This document shows positions 45,437 through 56,091 of a stretch of 64,000 nucleotides of DNA, one piece after another. Position numbers and translations under genes: made by a program. Source of the DNA: Platynereis dumerilii (taxonomy: Eukaryota; Annelida; Polychaeta; Phyllodocida; Nereididae); contig JAPTHN010000023.1 in assembly GCA_026936325.1 (NCBI GenBank), forward strand, positions 7,733,686 to 7,797,685. Reading direction: 5' to 3'. The notes beneath the pieces are model-generated. The model made no database searches. It saw only the letters and a program-made list of their open reading frames with translations, and had not been told where the DNA came from. Each line of letters starts with the position of its first letter. The stretch's first letter is position 1.

Positions 45437-48200
45437 AGTGAAAAATTCCGGCTGAGAAAATGCTGGCCAACCCTGGGTGGCACCAATTCTGCAGCTTTGT
45501 CCATGCACTCCTGAAGTCTTTTCTGGATGATGTTGAAGCCTGAATTAGTTAATTGCAGATCTGCAAGAGAACCAGAAGGCAAGGTCGTCTGCAAATTGTG
45601 AGATTTACACCTGAGAGTCAGGAGCAAATGGAATATTGTTAACAAATAGACTGAAAAGTAATTGACCTTTTATACCAACTCTTGTGGAGTGCCCGCAATC
45701 ACTGAATCAGGTTGACCCGACAGGAGACACCGTAACCTACTCTTACAGCAATGGTGCGATTGGTGCGTTGATGGGGGCAGGAGGAGAGAGTACTGATGAT
45801 CTTGTGTGCAAGCTGGAAGTCTTGCAGCTTGTACGGGAGGCCATCCTGCTGGAAGGTGGTCACTGGTGATGTCATCGCCTTCAAAGTGTTCTGAAATAAG
45901 AGGAAGCAGATTAGGAGTTGTGATGATAAGGTCTAGGAGGGCATTTGTCCCATCTGCTGGATTGAGTTTGGTAGGAGCTCTTTTGATGTTGATAATCTGT
46001 AATGAAAAAAGCTTGACGGCTGTGTTTAGCTGTCGGTCTCTGACGTTGGTTGCGGTGCAGAGGTCAGTGCAGCCATGATATGCACTGAAGTTTCCCATCC
46101 AGATCACGTGCCTAAACCTGTTGAGAATGTTGGAAAAAGTGGTATTATGTACTACCTAGTGATGATGAGGGAGAGATGTATAAGGAAATGATGCAGACAT
46201 CACCTATTCCTGGGAGACTCATGGAGACTGCAGAGCGTTCGTTTGGGAGGTTGTCTGTGGGCTGTTGTTGGTGTGAAGACCTAGTTTGAATAGGAGGATG
46301 GTTCCACCCGCTGGTCTGTCTTGGCCTCTGCAAATCGGAGGCTGGGCGTTGCGGCGAGTGTTGCTGTAAAGAAACCGTCAACAAAGGGATCTCTGGCATC
46401 ATCAGTGATAACGGTACACTTAAATTCTTCCTGCACCTGCAGAATCCTTCACAAAATTCTGCACTTCTGCAGGAAGCTGCAGAATTCTGCAGTTCTGCAA
46501 TTTTGGTCCTCCGTCACTGCAGCATTTCTGAAATGTTTATGCAGCAAAATCTGTAATTCTGTAGGTTTTCTGCTATTCTGCAGCTAGCTGCAGAATTCTG
46601 AAGGAAGCTGAAAAATTTTGTGCTCCTCTGTCCCAGAAGCGTTTCTGAATAGTTTCTGCAGTAGAATCTGTAGTTCTGTGGGAGTTATGAAGCTTGGGAG
46701 TTTTATGCACTTCTGCAGCAAGCAGCAAATTCTGTAGGAAGGTGCAGAATATCACAATTCTGCAGCTGCCTCCAGAATTTCACCAATTCTGCAGCTGTCT
46801 GTAGAATTCTGCAGTTTCTTAAAAATTTCTGCTGGAAGCTGCAGAATTCTGCAGTTCTGTAGCAAATTCTGCAGTTCTGCAGGAAGCTGCATAATTCTGC
46901 GGTTCTGCAGCAACTTCTGCAGTTCTGCCAGTGGGAGACTCATGGAGACTGCAGAGCAGTCGTTTGGGAGGTTGTCTGTGGGCTGTTGTTGGTGTGAAGA
47001 CCTAGTTTGAATAGGAGGATGGTTCCACCCGCTGGTCTGTCTTGGCCTTTGCGAATAGGAGGCTGGGCGTTGCGGCGTGTTGCAGTAAAGAAACCGTCAG
47101 CAAAGGGATCTCTGGCATCATCAGTGATAATGGTCTCTTGAACAAGTGCAAGGTCCAGTTCATGGGCAGCAAGGCAGTGGGACAACAGCTGGGACTAGAC
47201 CCAGATTCCACGGCTGTTGATTGTGATGACTCTGGCCACATTCTGAAAAGAGAAAGGGAAGAGACATGCAGCAATGTATGTGAAAACGTGATTAAAAAGG
47301 AAATCGATAATGAAGCAATTTTCACCAATTTGGCCGGTGTTACCCTGGTCTTGTAGACAACAGATACAGCACTGCATACGCAGGTGACTGCCGGGTGGGT
47401 GTGAATGATGTTGCGGTCAATGAGGAGGTTCGGGATAGAGGCTCTCGAGCTGGCAAGAATGCCCACATTTACCCATAAAGCCATTCTCTGGCTTGGCTGC
47501 TTTTTTAGGTAGCTTGTTCTCTCTCTTGGTCGCTCTTTGCCACTTGTTGTGCAGGACATCCCTTGAAGGTAGATGGATATCCAGTAGTCTTGCAGTTTGG
47601 GCAGATCATGGTTTGAACTTGGGTGTTGGTAGAATCTTTGTGGCTGTGTAGTTCAGAGCCGTTCTTGCAGGTGAGAGTATCGGGTACAACTGGCAGCGGT
47701 ATGCCAGGCAATCTGGCACTTGAAGCATTGCCTGGGGTAATGTTGCTGGCAGTCCACTACCTTAAGTTTCCTGAAATTGAAAGAGATGACATCTTTAATA
47801 AGCTTGTATTTTTCGCTCTTTCGTGGCACACTGAGTATGTTCTAGTAAGTTACTGCCTAGCAGCAGAGAACATCCCAGTGGATGGGACTCCAAAGAGTAT
47901 TGTCAAGGGAGTAGGGTGCATTAAAACTTAAATAACGGGTAAGTGCACCGATTTCAAGTTATACATCCAGTGTAGTAGTTATCTCTTTTTGGAAATATTT
48001 GATGCCTTTTTGGTGTTTCAAGCAAAAACAGTTGCAGCTGCCAAGGGAGCCCCATGGGCTGGTCTGGCATGAGAGCAGAAAGCATCATGAGTAGAAGCCT
48101 CCAAGCTGAGGTAACTCCCAAGGCCTGAGAAGGAGGTGCTGACAGTAGGTACTACGTAGGCCTGTTTCAGTGTCACCAACCGGGACTGGAAACAGGTTCA
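45437..48200 (-). pseudogene. LINE family C (ORF1 to RT), unit 3
   Basis: Minus strand. ORF1 knuckle sequence MICPNCKTTGYPSTFKGCPA lies near 47600. The endonuclease start VARVITINSRGIWV lies near 47230, followed by HCLAAHELDLALVQETIITD near 47170 (the QE pair is catalytic in APE). A copied segment and a palindrome-repeat block interrupt it (46212-47130). Endonuclease sequence IWMGNFSAYHGCTDLC and ALLDLIITTPNLLPLISEHF, then DDITSDHLP, follows. The RT is joined from its middle (…DFQLAHKIIS, TPQELV, SLADLQLTN). The same endonuclease-to-RT deletion occurs in unit 1, so it predates the duplication. Confidence 0.82.
46413..46930. repeat. CTGCAGAATTC-type block, unit 3
   Basis: Same position and boundaries as 30425-30850, slightly longer on the right (extra CTGCAG words to 46928). 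Flanked by the same direct duplication of host LINE (46212-46409 and 46933-47130). Confidence 0.8.
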
Positions 48201-48229
48201 GGCCAGAACTCAGCAGGCCAGCCATAGGA

Positions 48230-48437
48230 TGGATGGGTGGATGATTGGGGCTTTACTTCCTGTATTTATGCACTTGGTAGGCTAATAAGGGCAGGGGGAG
48301 GACACGGTAATGAGGCAAAGGATGATTTAAAAAAGCAGTCAAACATAAATCCAGGTGATCCGGCAAAAGCTGGATTCGAACCCGGGACCCAGCGATTGGC
48401 AGCCCAGCACACTTCCAATAGACCAACCCTCCCCCCC
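48230..48437 (-). mobile_element. tRNA-derived SINE (family 1), unit 3/4
   Basis: B box GGTTCGAATCC on the minus strand at about 48370. The ATCC-type tail is at the left end (GGATGGATGGGTGGATGATT). The right flank AGGCCGGCCAAAGG matches the duplication seen at 32486, while the left flank is more diverged. Confidence 0.85.
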
Positions 48438-50140
48438 AGGCCGGCCAAAGGAATGCCATAAAGAGAGTCACTGAGGTGCCTCAGTACACCGGGCACAAAC
48501 AGGCCGGTTCAAGTGAGGGCAACCAGAAGGGGCAAGATATTGCCCCATGGATAGGCAACCACCTGTCTCCCCCTGCCGCGACCGAGTCAGGAGGCTTAGG
48601 AGCTCTTAGGGCCGGGAGGCAGACTGCAGGCATCTCCGAGGCCGAAGAACCGGGACTGGACCCCTAGCTGGAGAGCCACTGGCAGCAGAGACTGCACAGG
48701 ACATCAACCGCAGGAGGCAATTGACACCTCCTTGATGGAGGGAAGGAGAGCACTCAGGGGCTCATAGATGCGCCACAGGTGACTCCAGCAGACCAATCCC
48801 TGGGAGGCACCAGGAGGAACGGCTCAAGCGCTGGCACCCGAAGCAGAGCAACTCTCTCCACCAAGCAGGAACAGAGGCGTCCAAGGCAGTCAGAACAGAG
48901 GGAGGTAGCCTGAACCCATGGCAACAGACAGGAAGTAGGGGACCCGTGAAGGGACACACCTCCTCCACCATTGGAAGGCGGGCGCACCCATGGAAAGCCA
49001 CCAGGGGTGCCGGAACAGGGGGGGCAGGGGGGCAATTGCCCCTCCTGCCCTTGTCCGAGGGGGGCAGAGGGGGCAAGGGTGCCCTTTAGATCTTAAAGAA
49101 AAAACACATTATTAGGCCTTATTTTACTAATTTTACACAGAAATTAGTAGGTATATATATTCAAAATTATACATGACTCTCTATATAAATTTTCTCATGC
49201 AAAATTGGCGCGAATATGATTTGCCCTTTTTCATCTGACCACCCCTGCCGTCCGTGATTCCATCCGGCACCCCTGAAAGCCACCTGGTCCAAGGTAAATG
49301 TAGGCGGCCAGGCCAAGGTCAGCGAGGCAATAAAGACTGGAGCGGGACAGGCACATTAAGAGGAAATCACGGAATCCGCAAGTGAGGCCCGTACATCAGG
49401 ATGAGACATCCAGAGTGAAAACAGGTCTGCTAGACCATGTGACGGAGTAACCACAGGGAAGCCCAAGGGAACTGGCCAACTCCAATGCCAAAGCGTAGCG
49501 GCGAGGGAGCCGAGGAGATGAGGCAGAGGCACCCCAAAGACGGCCATGTGGCAGAGGAACCACCCACAGTTCCCCGTGAGAGTCCTACAGGGTGCAGCAA
49601 GGTATCCTGCCAGGGAACACTGAAGGACTGCCAGAACCACTGCTGCCAAGGCCCGCGGGGGACCAGGGTCCCAAGGAGGCTCCAAGAAATCCAGGCCAGG
49701 GAGGCCCCAAGAGGTGCACGATCATGGAAGCGCTCGCAGCGGGAGAGGCGGTGGATCACCACAGGGCAGGGAACACCGAACCCCACCGGGAGAGGAGTAG
49801 ATACATAGACGACAATCCAAGAGGGGTTCGCAGCCCCAGAAGCCCATACTGGCAAGCTGAAGTTTTTACGGGAAGCAAGAAGAAGCAGCAGAAGCCAAGG
49901 GCCAATAAGTGGGTGGACCATCAGAGGGCCCAAGGTCTGCTATGAGATACCCAGGAACTGCCGAGTAGGAGGATGCACTCCAGGCGACGGAAGCCAGTCA
50001 CAGAGGCAGGCAAGAGACCCTCACCAGCAACCAACCACCAAATCAGCGCAGGGTAAGGCAGAGACTAAGCTGACAAGGAGGCAGGAAGGCCGAGCCACCA
50101 CACATCTGGCCAGGCAAACAGGACAAGTGGAAGCCTCCCC
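48438..50140. other. GC-rich tract of composite unit 4 (contains a MITE)
   Basis: About 1.4 kb of GC-rich sequence excluding the MITE at 49002-49275. Overlapping open frames on both strands (plus 49485-49808; minus 49430-49933, 167 codons) have no recognisable domain and biased composition. In the 55-kb copy they differ by one in-frame 9-bp duplication. I treat them as frames opened by high GC. Confidence 0.5.
49002..49275. mobile_element. 274-bp hAT MITE
   Basis: The ends CAGGGGTGCCGGAACAGGGG and TTCCATCCGGCACCCCTG are inverted. The exact 8-bp duplication AAAGCCAC lies at 48994-49001 and 49276-49283. Units 2 and 3 have the empty site (GGAAAGCCACCTGG at about 34080 and 40727). Confidence 0.95.
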
Positions 50141-50290
50141 AAACAGGAGGAGGCTACGGCAATGAGGCGAAGGATGATTGAAACAGCCGTCCAACATAGG
50201 CCCAGGTGACCCGACAAGAGTTTGATTCGAACCCCTGGATCCAGCGATTGGCAGCCCAGCCCGCTACCACTAGACCAACCCTCCCCCCTC
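50141..50290 (-). mobile_element. tRNA-derived SINE (family 1), partial, unit 4
   Basis: Minus-strand head TGGTCTAGTGGTAGCGGGCT with a B-box-like GGTTCGAATCA. Same truncated form as 34270 and 40925. Confidence 0.78.
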
Positions 50291-50365
50291 AGAATTCCAC
50301 GTAACTGAGGAGCAATTTCACGTGATAACTCCCGTTAAGCACAAGTTTGGTCATCTGGACTGGCC

Positions 50366-50675
50366 ACTCTCCGGCAGCTCACGACTCACATGCCAAATTT
50401 GAAAAAATCCTGGTGGATGCACCATTTGTCCATGGCTCCACCTGCAGAAATGTGCATGAACTGAGGGAATACCAGGATATCCCAATAGCTTAACATTGCC
50501 CAACGCCATTTTCATCATATCCGGGTGGGCCTTGCCGCTTTCGCCAGGGTTTTCAGTTCGGCCAGTCAGCATCTGCCTTCGGTGCCAAAGACACTATCGG
50601 CAATCGAGGACAAACGGCCAGCCAGGGCAGATTCGGCAACACCAATCGTGTGCTGCCACCACTGCCTTTACAGCA
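50366..50675. mobile_element. MITE-like element, unit 4 (empty target of the 7.35-kb element)
   Basis: Short copy of the GGCAGC…GCTGCC element. It holds the uninterrupted word ACCAGGATATCCCAATAGCT (50471-50490), the site into which the element at 56092-63444 inserted in the duplicate. Confidence 0.65.
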
Positions 50676-50699
50676 GACCAACAGCCAGGGAGAGTGCAA

Positions 50700-51760
50700 T
50701 ATTATTTGAAGAACTGCTGAAAACTATACTGATTTACGAGCAGTTCAGAAAATTTTGGCCAGAGTGGTAAATTTACCATGCACGAGCCTCAGTGCAATAG
50801 ATAGAACCAGCTTGATCAGTTGTGTCAGACTGAGCAACTTCAATCAAAACAGGAATTAGGGATTTTGGATTTATGAAGCAGCAAAGCAAGATCTTTTGTC
50901 TAACATATGAACGCTTACCTGAAACAAATCAGATTGCACAAATAATGAGGATATACACTTTTGGTTTATTTTACACCTTTGTAGGGGTTGTTTAATTAGG
51001 AAAGGGAAGTAATTGGGTAAAATTACACTCACAATATGCTTTTATGAAACTGGTTTGCATTTTTTTCTGACATAGAACAAGTGGTGCCATCTTTAATACA
51101 GAGCTTTTTGCAGAAAATTCTCAATTGTTATATATTTGTGGCTCCATCTAATGTTTTTTTTTTGCATAATATTAGTATTATATTCACAAAATGTATCTTA
51201 ATGTTTACTTGAAAATGCACTACACCCATGAAAGGACATTTTCATTTATAATGCATGTGGCTTAAAGCTCATGTGTAATTGTTTCAGTCCTCTGATCATT
51301 AGACCTATTCTGACTAAAATGAAGCAAGCAGAATTTGTACACATACAGAATATCCAACTTACGTGAGCATTCAATTATACAGTGCTCAGAAGGTAAAGGT
51401 AACTCCTTTGCTTACCTCTCGCAGTGGTCATTAGGATGAATTGTAGTCTTCAGACTGACGACGAGCAGGAGGCAATTTGGAAGAGAGTGAAATTGTCTCA
51501 CTGTGAACCATACATTACATCCATATAATACATGAAAGTTATAAAAAATATACCTTGCGAGGGACCACTTATAAGCATCCTTATAAGAGGCCCCTTTTAA
51601 TCCTAAATTTGCTTATGCCATGAACCCCCAAAGGTTCTACAAACCATTCACCCTGAAGAAACTTGTAGGGTTCTTGTAAACCAAAATGTTCTTGTTCCGA
51701 TCATCTTTATAGCTTAACTAGTATAATCAGAAATAAAATAAAAAACACTCTGAGTGTTTG
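50700..51760. repeat. composite 'R' segment, unit 4 (partial)
   Basis: R sequence from GAAGAACTGCTGAAAAC to about 51760. It contains only the about 90-bp version of the block that is about 950 bp in units 2 and 3, showing the pre-insertion state (GCATAATATTAGTATTATAT at 51163). Confidence 0.8.
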
Positions 51761-52965
51761 AGGCAGAAGGCTGATGAAGTCCTTGAGAGAAGGTTGAAAG
51801 CTCCCAGTGAGTGAAATTTAGACCTTTGTAGCTTGGAATATATACTCTTCAAATTAAATGTATCACAGCAAGTAGGCCACCACTACTAAGAGTTTCACGA
51901 AGAGAAAAGTAGCCTAGATAGATGGATAAAACATAGGCTGGTAGCAGCAAACCTTCAGCGAAAAGAAAAAACACCATTAAAGGACACAGTTACACCACGA
52001 AAGTGATGTATGAACCAAATTGCATGTTAGTATGTATGCAATAGTGCCCATTCTTGGCTTGAAAGGGTATACTTAACCATAGAAAGGCCTAACTAGACTA
52101 ATATACACACATTATGGAGCGATTTCATGCATAGGCCTATGCAAGGAATAGGAATAGCTGTGGGTCGGAAATGAAAAAATATATGTACATGTATTCGTGT
52201 TTTTCTAAATTTTTCTAAATCTTCCAAAAAGCATTAAAATACATATTAATCAGACCACCAGAAGGCACTAAAGCATTAGATAGGTAATGTAAGTCAAATT
52301 TAATCTATGAACGTTAGGGTGTCCCAAAAAAAGTGAAAGTCTGAAATTCATTGGGGCTAACCTCTAAATGTGTTCTAATGTTCCTCACTGACTCCCATGT
52401 AAAATTTCAGACAGAGAAGGACTATAGAACACATTTAGAGGTTAGACCCAATGAATTTCAGACTTTCACTTTTTTTGGGACACCCTAATGGACGTCCAAT
52501 ATTGGTGAAGTGTTGGCCTGGTAATAAAAAATAATAATTTATATATTTTTTGTCAATATTTGAAAAGGTAAAGAACATCCATGAATCACACCCACAAAAG
52601 GAGCAACTATACCATTTAGGTGACATGTGTAACCAATATCACCCTTGTTTTTCACCCATGAACATGCAATAGTGGCCAAGTTTTGGACCATAGATTAAAA
52701 AAAAAAAATTTTTAAACATTTTTCTCAATATTTCCGAAGGTATAAGATATTCATCAATCAGACCATCAAAAGGCACAACTGGACCAAATAGGCTATATGT
52801 GTACCAAATTTCATCCATGCACATGCTATAGGGACTAAGCACTTGTCCGGAAACGAAAAAAAAAAATTTTTATGTTTTTTCTAAATATTTCAAAAAGTAT
52901 GTAATATCCATCAAGCAGACCATCAAAAGGCACAACTGGACCATAAAGGCTATATGCGTACCAAA
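51761..52965. repeat. about 155-170-bp tandem repeat, second site
   Basis: After about 170 bp of unassigned sequence, AAAACATAGGCTGGTAGCAG (51931) starts the family seen at 23138. Better preserved units show AAAAGGCACAACTGGACCA at about 52769 and 52926 (157 bp apart), with an earlier variant near 52597. A mariner-type MITE is inserted at 52317. The array ends abruptly at the segmental-duplication junction at 52965/52966. Confidence 0.75.
52317..52485. mobile_element. 169-bp mariner-type MITE, near-perfect hairpin
   Basis: The ends GGGTGTCCCAAAAAAAGTGA and the inverse are flanked by TA on both sides (52315-52316, 52486-52487). About the outer 60 bp of each arm pair with a single mismatch. TA duplication and the ends fit Tc1/mariner. 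A transcript would form a long hairpin. Confidence 0.92.
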
Positions 52966-53560
52966 CAGATACAGCACTGCATACGCAGGTGACTGCCGGG
53001 TGGGTGTGAATGATGTTGCGGTCAATGAGGAGGTTCGGGATAGAGGCTCTCGAGCTGGCAAGAATGCCCACATTTACCCATAAAGCCATTCTCTGGCTTG
53101 GCTGCTTTTTTAGGTAGCTTGTTCTCTCTCTTGGTCGCTCTTGGCCACTTGTTGTGCAGGACATCCCTTGAAGGTAGATGGATATCCAGTAGTCTTGCAG
53201 TTTGGGCAGATCATGGTTTGAACTTGGGTGTTGGTAGAATCTTTGTGGCTGTGTAGTTCAGAGCCGTTCTTGCAGGTGAGAGTATCGGGTACAACTGGCA
53301 GCGGTATGCCAGGCAATCTGGCACTTGAAGCATTGCCTGGGGTAATGTTGCTGGCAGTCCACTACCTTAAGTTTCCTGAAATTGAAAGAGATGACATCTT
53401 TAATAAGCTTGTATTTTTCGCTCTTTCGTGGCACACTGAGTATGTTCTAGTAAGTTACTGCCTAGCAGCAGAGAACATCCCAGTGGATGGGACTCCAAAG
53501 AGTATTGTCAAGGGAGTAGGGTGCATTAAAACTTAAATAACGGGTAAGTGCACCGATTTC
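52966..53560 (-). pseudogene. LINE family C ORF1/endonuclease-start fragment, duplicate
   Basis: Minus strand MICPNCKTTGYPSTFKGCPA and the following KKQPSQRMALWVNVGILASS, duplicate of 47361-47950. The endonuclease and RT are absent because the duplication junction cuts here. Confidence 0.8.
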
Positions 53561-53834
53561 AAGTTATACATCCAGTGTAGTAGTTATCTCTTTTTGGAAA
53601 TATTTGATGCCTTTTTGGTGTTTCAAGCAAAAACAGTTGCAGCTGCCAAGGGAGCCCCATGGGCTGGTCTGGCATGAGAGCAGAAAGCATCATGAGTAGA
53701 AGCCTCCAAGCTGAGGTAACTCCCAAGGCCTGAGAAGGAGGTGCTGACAGTAGGTACTACGTAGGCCTGTTTCAGTGTCACCAACCGGGACTGGAAACAG
53801 GTTCAGGCCAGAACTCAGCAGGCCAGCCATAGGA

Positions 53835-54042
53835 TGGATGGGTGGATGATTGGGGCTTTACTTCCTGTATTTATGCACTTGGTAGGCTAATAAGGGCAGG
53901 GGGAGGACACGGTAATGAGGCAAAGGATGATTTAAAAAAGCAGTCAAACATAAATCCAGGTGATCCGGCAAAAGCTGGATTCGAACCCGGGACCCAGCGA
54001 TTGGCAGCCCAGCACACTTCCAATAGACCAACCCTCCCCCCC
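53835..54042 (-). mobile_element. tRNA-derived SINE (family 1), duplicate copy
   Basis: Duplicate of 48230-48437 by segmental duplication, not by a new insertion. B box GGTTCGAATCC on the minus strand at about 53977. Confidence 0.85.
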
Positions 54043-55750
54043 AGGCCGGCCAAAGGAATGCCATAAAGAGAGTCACTGAGGTGCCTCAGTACACCGGCAC
54101 AAACAGGCCGGTTCAAGTGAGGGCAACCAGAAGGGGCAAGATATTGCCCCATGGATAGGCAACCACCTGTCTCCCCCTGCCGCGACCGAGTCAGGAGGCT
54201 TAGGAGCTCTTAGGGCCGGGAGGCAGACTGCAGGCATCTCCGAGGCCGAAGAACCGGGACTGGACCCCTAGCTGGAGAGCCACTGGCAGCAGAGACTGCA
54301 CAGGACATCAACCGCAGGAGGCAATTGACACCTCCTTGATGGAGGGAAGGAGAGCACTCAGGGGCTCATAGATGCGCCACAGGTGACTCCAGCAGACCAA
54401 TCCCTGGGAGGCACCAGGAGGAACGGCTCAAGCGCTGGCACCCGAAGAAGAGCAACTCTCTCCACCAAGCAGGAACAGAGGCGTCCAAGGCAGTCAGAAC
54501 AGAGGGAGGTAGCCTGAACCCATGGCAACAGACAGGAAGTAGGGGACCCGTGAAGGGACACACCTCCTCCACCATTGGAAGGCGGGCGCACCCATGGAAA
54601 GCCACCAGGGGTGCCGGAACAGGGGGGGCAGGGGGCAATTGCCCCTCCTGCCCTTGTCCGAGGGGGGCAGAGGGGGCAAGGGTGCCCTTTAGATCTTAAA
54701 GAAAAAACACATTATTAGGCCTTATTTTACTAATTTTACACAGAAATTAGTAGGTATATATATTCAAAATTATACATGACTCTCTATATAAATTTTCTCA
54801 TGCAAAATTGGCGCGAATATGATTTGCCCTTTTTCATCTGACCACCCCTGCCGTCCGTGATTCCATCCGGCACCCCTGAAAGCCACCTGGTCCAAGGTAA
54901 ATGTAGGCGGCCAGGCCAAGGTCAGCGAGGCAATAAAGACTGGAGCGGGACAGGCACATTAAGAGGAAATCACGGAATCCGCAAGTGAGGCCCGTACATC
55001 AGGATGAGACATCCAGAGTGAAAACAGGTCTGCTAGACCATGTGACGGAGTAACCACAGGGAAGCCCAAGGGAACTGGCCAACTCCAATGCCAAAGCGTA
55101 GCGGCGAGGGAGCCGAGGAGATGAGGCAGAGGCACCCCAAAGACGGCCATGTGGCAGAGGAACCACCCACAGTTCCCCGTGAGAGTCCTACAGGGTGCAG
55201 CAAGGTATCCTGCCAGGGAACACTGAAGGACTGCCAGAACCACTGCTGCCAAGGCCCGCGGGGGACCAGGGTCCCAAGGAGGCTCCAAGAAATCCAGGCC
55301 TGGGAGGCCAGGGAGGCCCCAAGAGGTGCACGATCATGGAAGCGCTCGCAGCGGGAGAGGCGGTGGATCACCACAGGGCAGGGAACACCGAACCCCACCG
55401 GGAGAGGAGTAGATACATAGACGACAATCCAAGAGGGGTTCGCAGCCCCAGAAGCCCATACTGGCAAGCTGAAGTTTTTACGGGAAGCAAGAAGAAGCAG
55501 CAGAAGCCAAGGGCCAATAAGTGGGTGGACCATCAGAGGGCCCAAGGTCTGCTATGAGATACCCAGGAACTGCCGAGTAGGAGGATGCACTCCAGGCGAC
55601 GGAAGCCAGTCACAGAGGCAGGCAAGAGACCCTCACCAGCAACCAACCACCAAATCAGCGCAGGGTAAGGCAGAGACTAAGCTGACAAGGAGGCAGGAAG
55701 GCCGAGCCACCACACATCTGGCCAGGCAAACAGGACAAGTGGAAGCCTCC
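54043..55750. other. GC-rich tract, duplicate copy
   Basis: Duplicate of 48438-50140. Differs by a 9-bp tandem duplication (GGGAGGCCA-type) near 55303. No gene called, for the reasons given at 48438. Confidence 0.5.
54606..54878. mobile_element. hAT MITE, duplicate copy
   Basis: Duplicate of 49002-49275, one base shorter in a G run. AAAGCCAC flanks at 54598-54605 and 54879-54886. Confidence 0.93.
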
Positions 55751-55903
55751 CCAAACAGGAGGAGGCTACGGCAATGAGGCGAAGGATGATTGAAACAGCC
55801 GTCCAACATAGGCCCAGGTGACCCGACAAGAGTTTGATTCGAACCCCTGGATCCAGCGATTGGCAGCCCAGCCCGCTACCACTAGACCAACCCTCCCCCC
55901 TCA
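55751..55903 (-). mobile_element. tRNA-derived SINE (family 1), partial, duplicate copy
   Basis: Duplicate of 50141-50290. Confidence 0.78.
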
Positions 55904-56091
55904 GAATTCCACGTAACTGAGGAGCAATTTCACGTGATAACTCCCGTTAAGCACAAGTTTGGTCATCTGGACTGGCCACTCTCCGGCAGCTCACGACTCA
56001 CATGCCAAATTTGAAAAAATCCTGGTGGATGCACCATTTGTCCATGGCTCCACCTGCAGAAATGTGCATGAACTGAGGGAATACCAGGATA

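Larger units (their letters stand above)
52966..56091. repeat. recent segmental duplicate of 47361-50480
   Basis: Near-identical over about 3.1 kb. By eye the differences are a handful of single-base changes or indels (for example at 53143 and 54097) and one 9-bp duplication near 55303. It carries duplicate copies of the family-C LINE ORF1 part, the SINE, the hAT MITE and the GC-rich tract. Alignment continues at 63445-64000 after the inserted element, so the duplicated unit extends beyond the window. Confidence 0.93.

Noticed and set aside
49430-49933. 167-codon minus frame (170 in the duplicate) with hydrophobic start
   Set aside because: GC-rich tract with open frames on both strands and no recognisable family. 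Conservation between the copies is explained by recent duplication.
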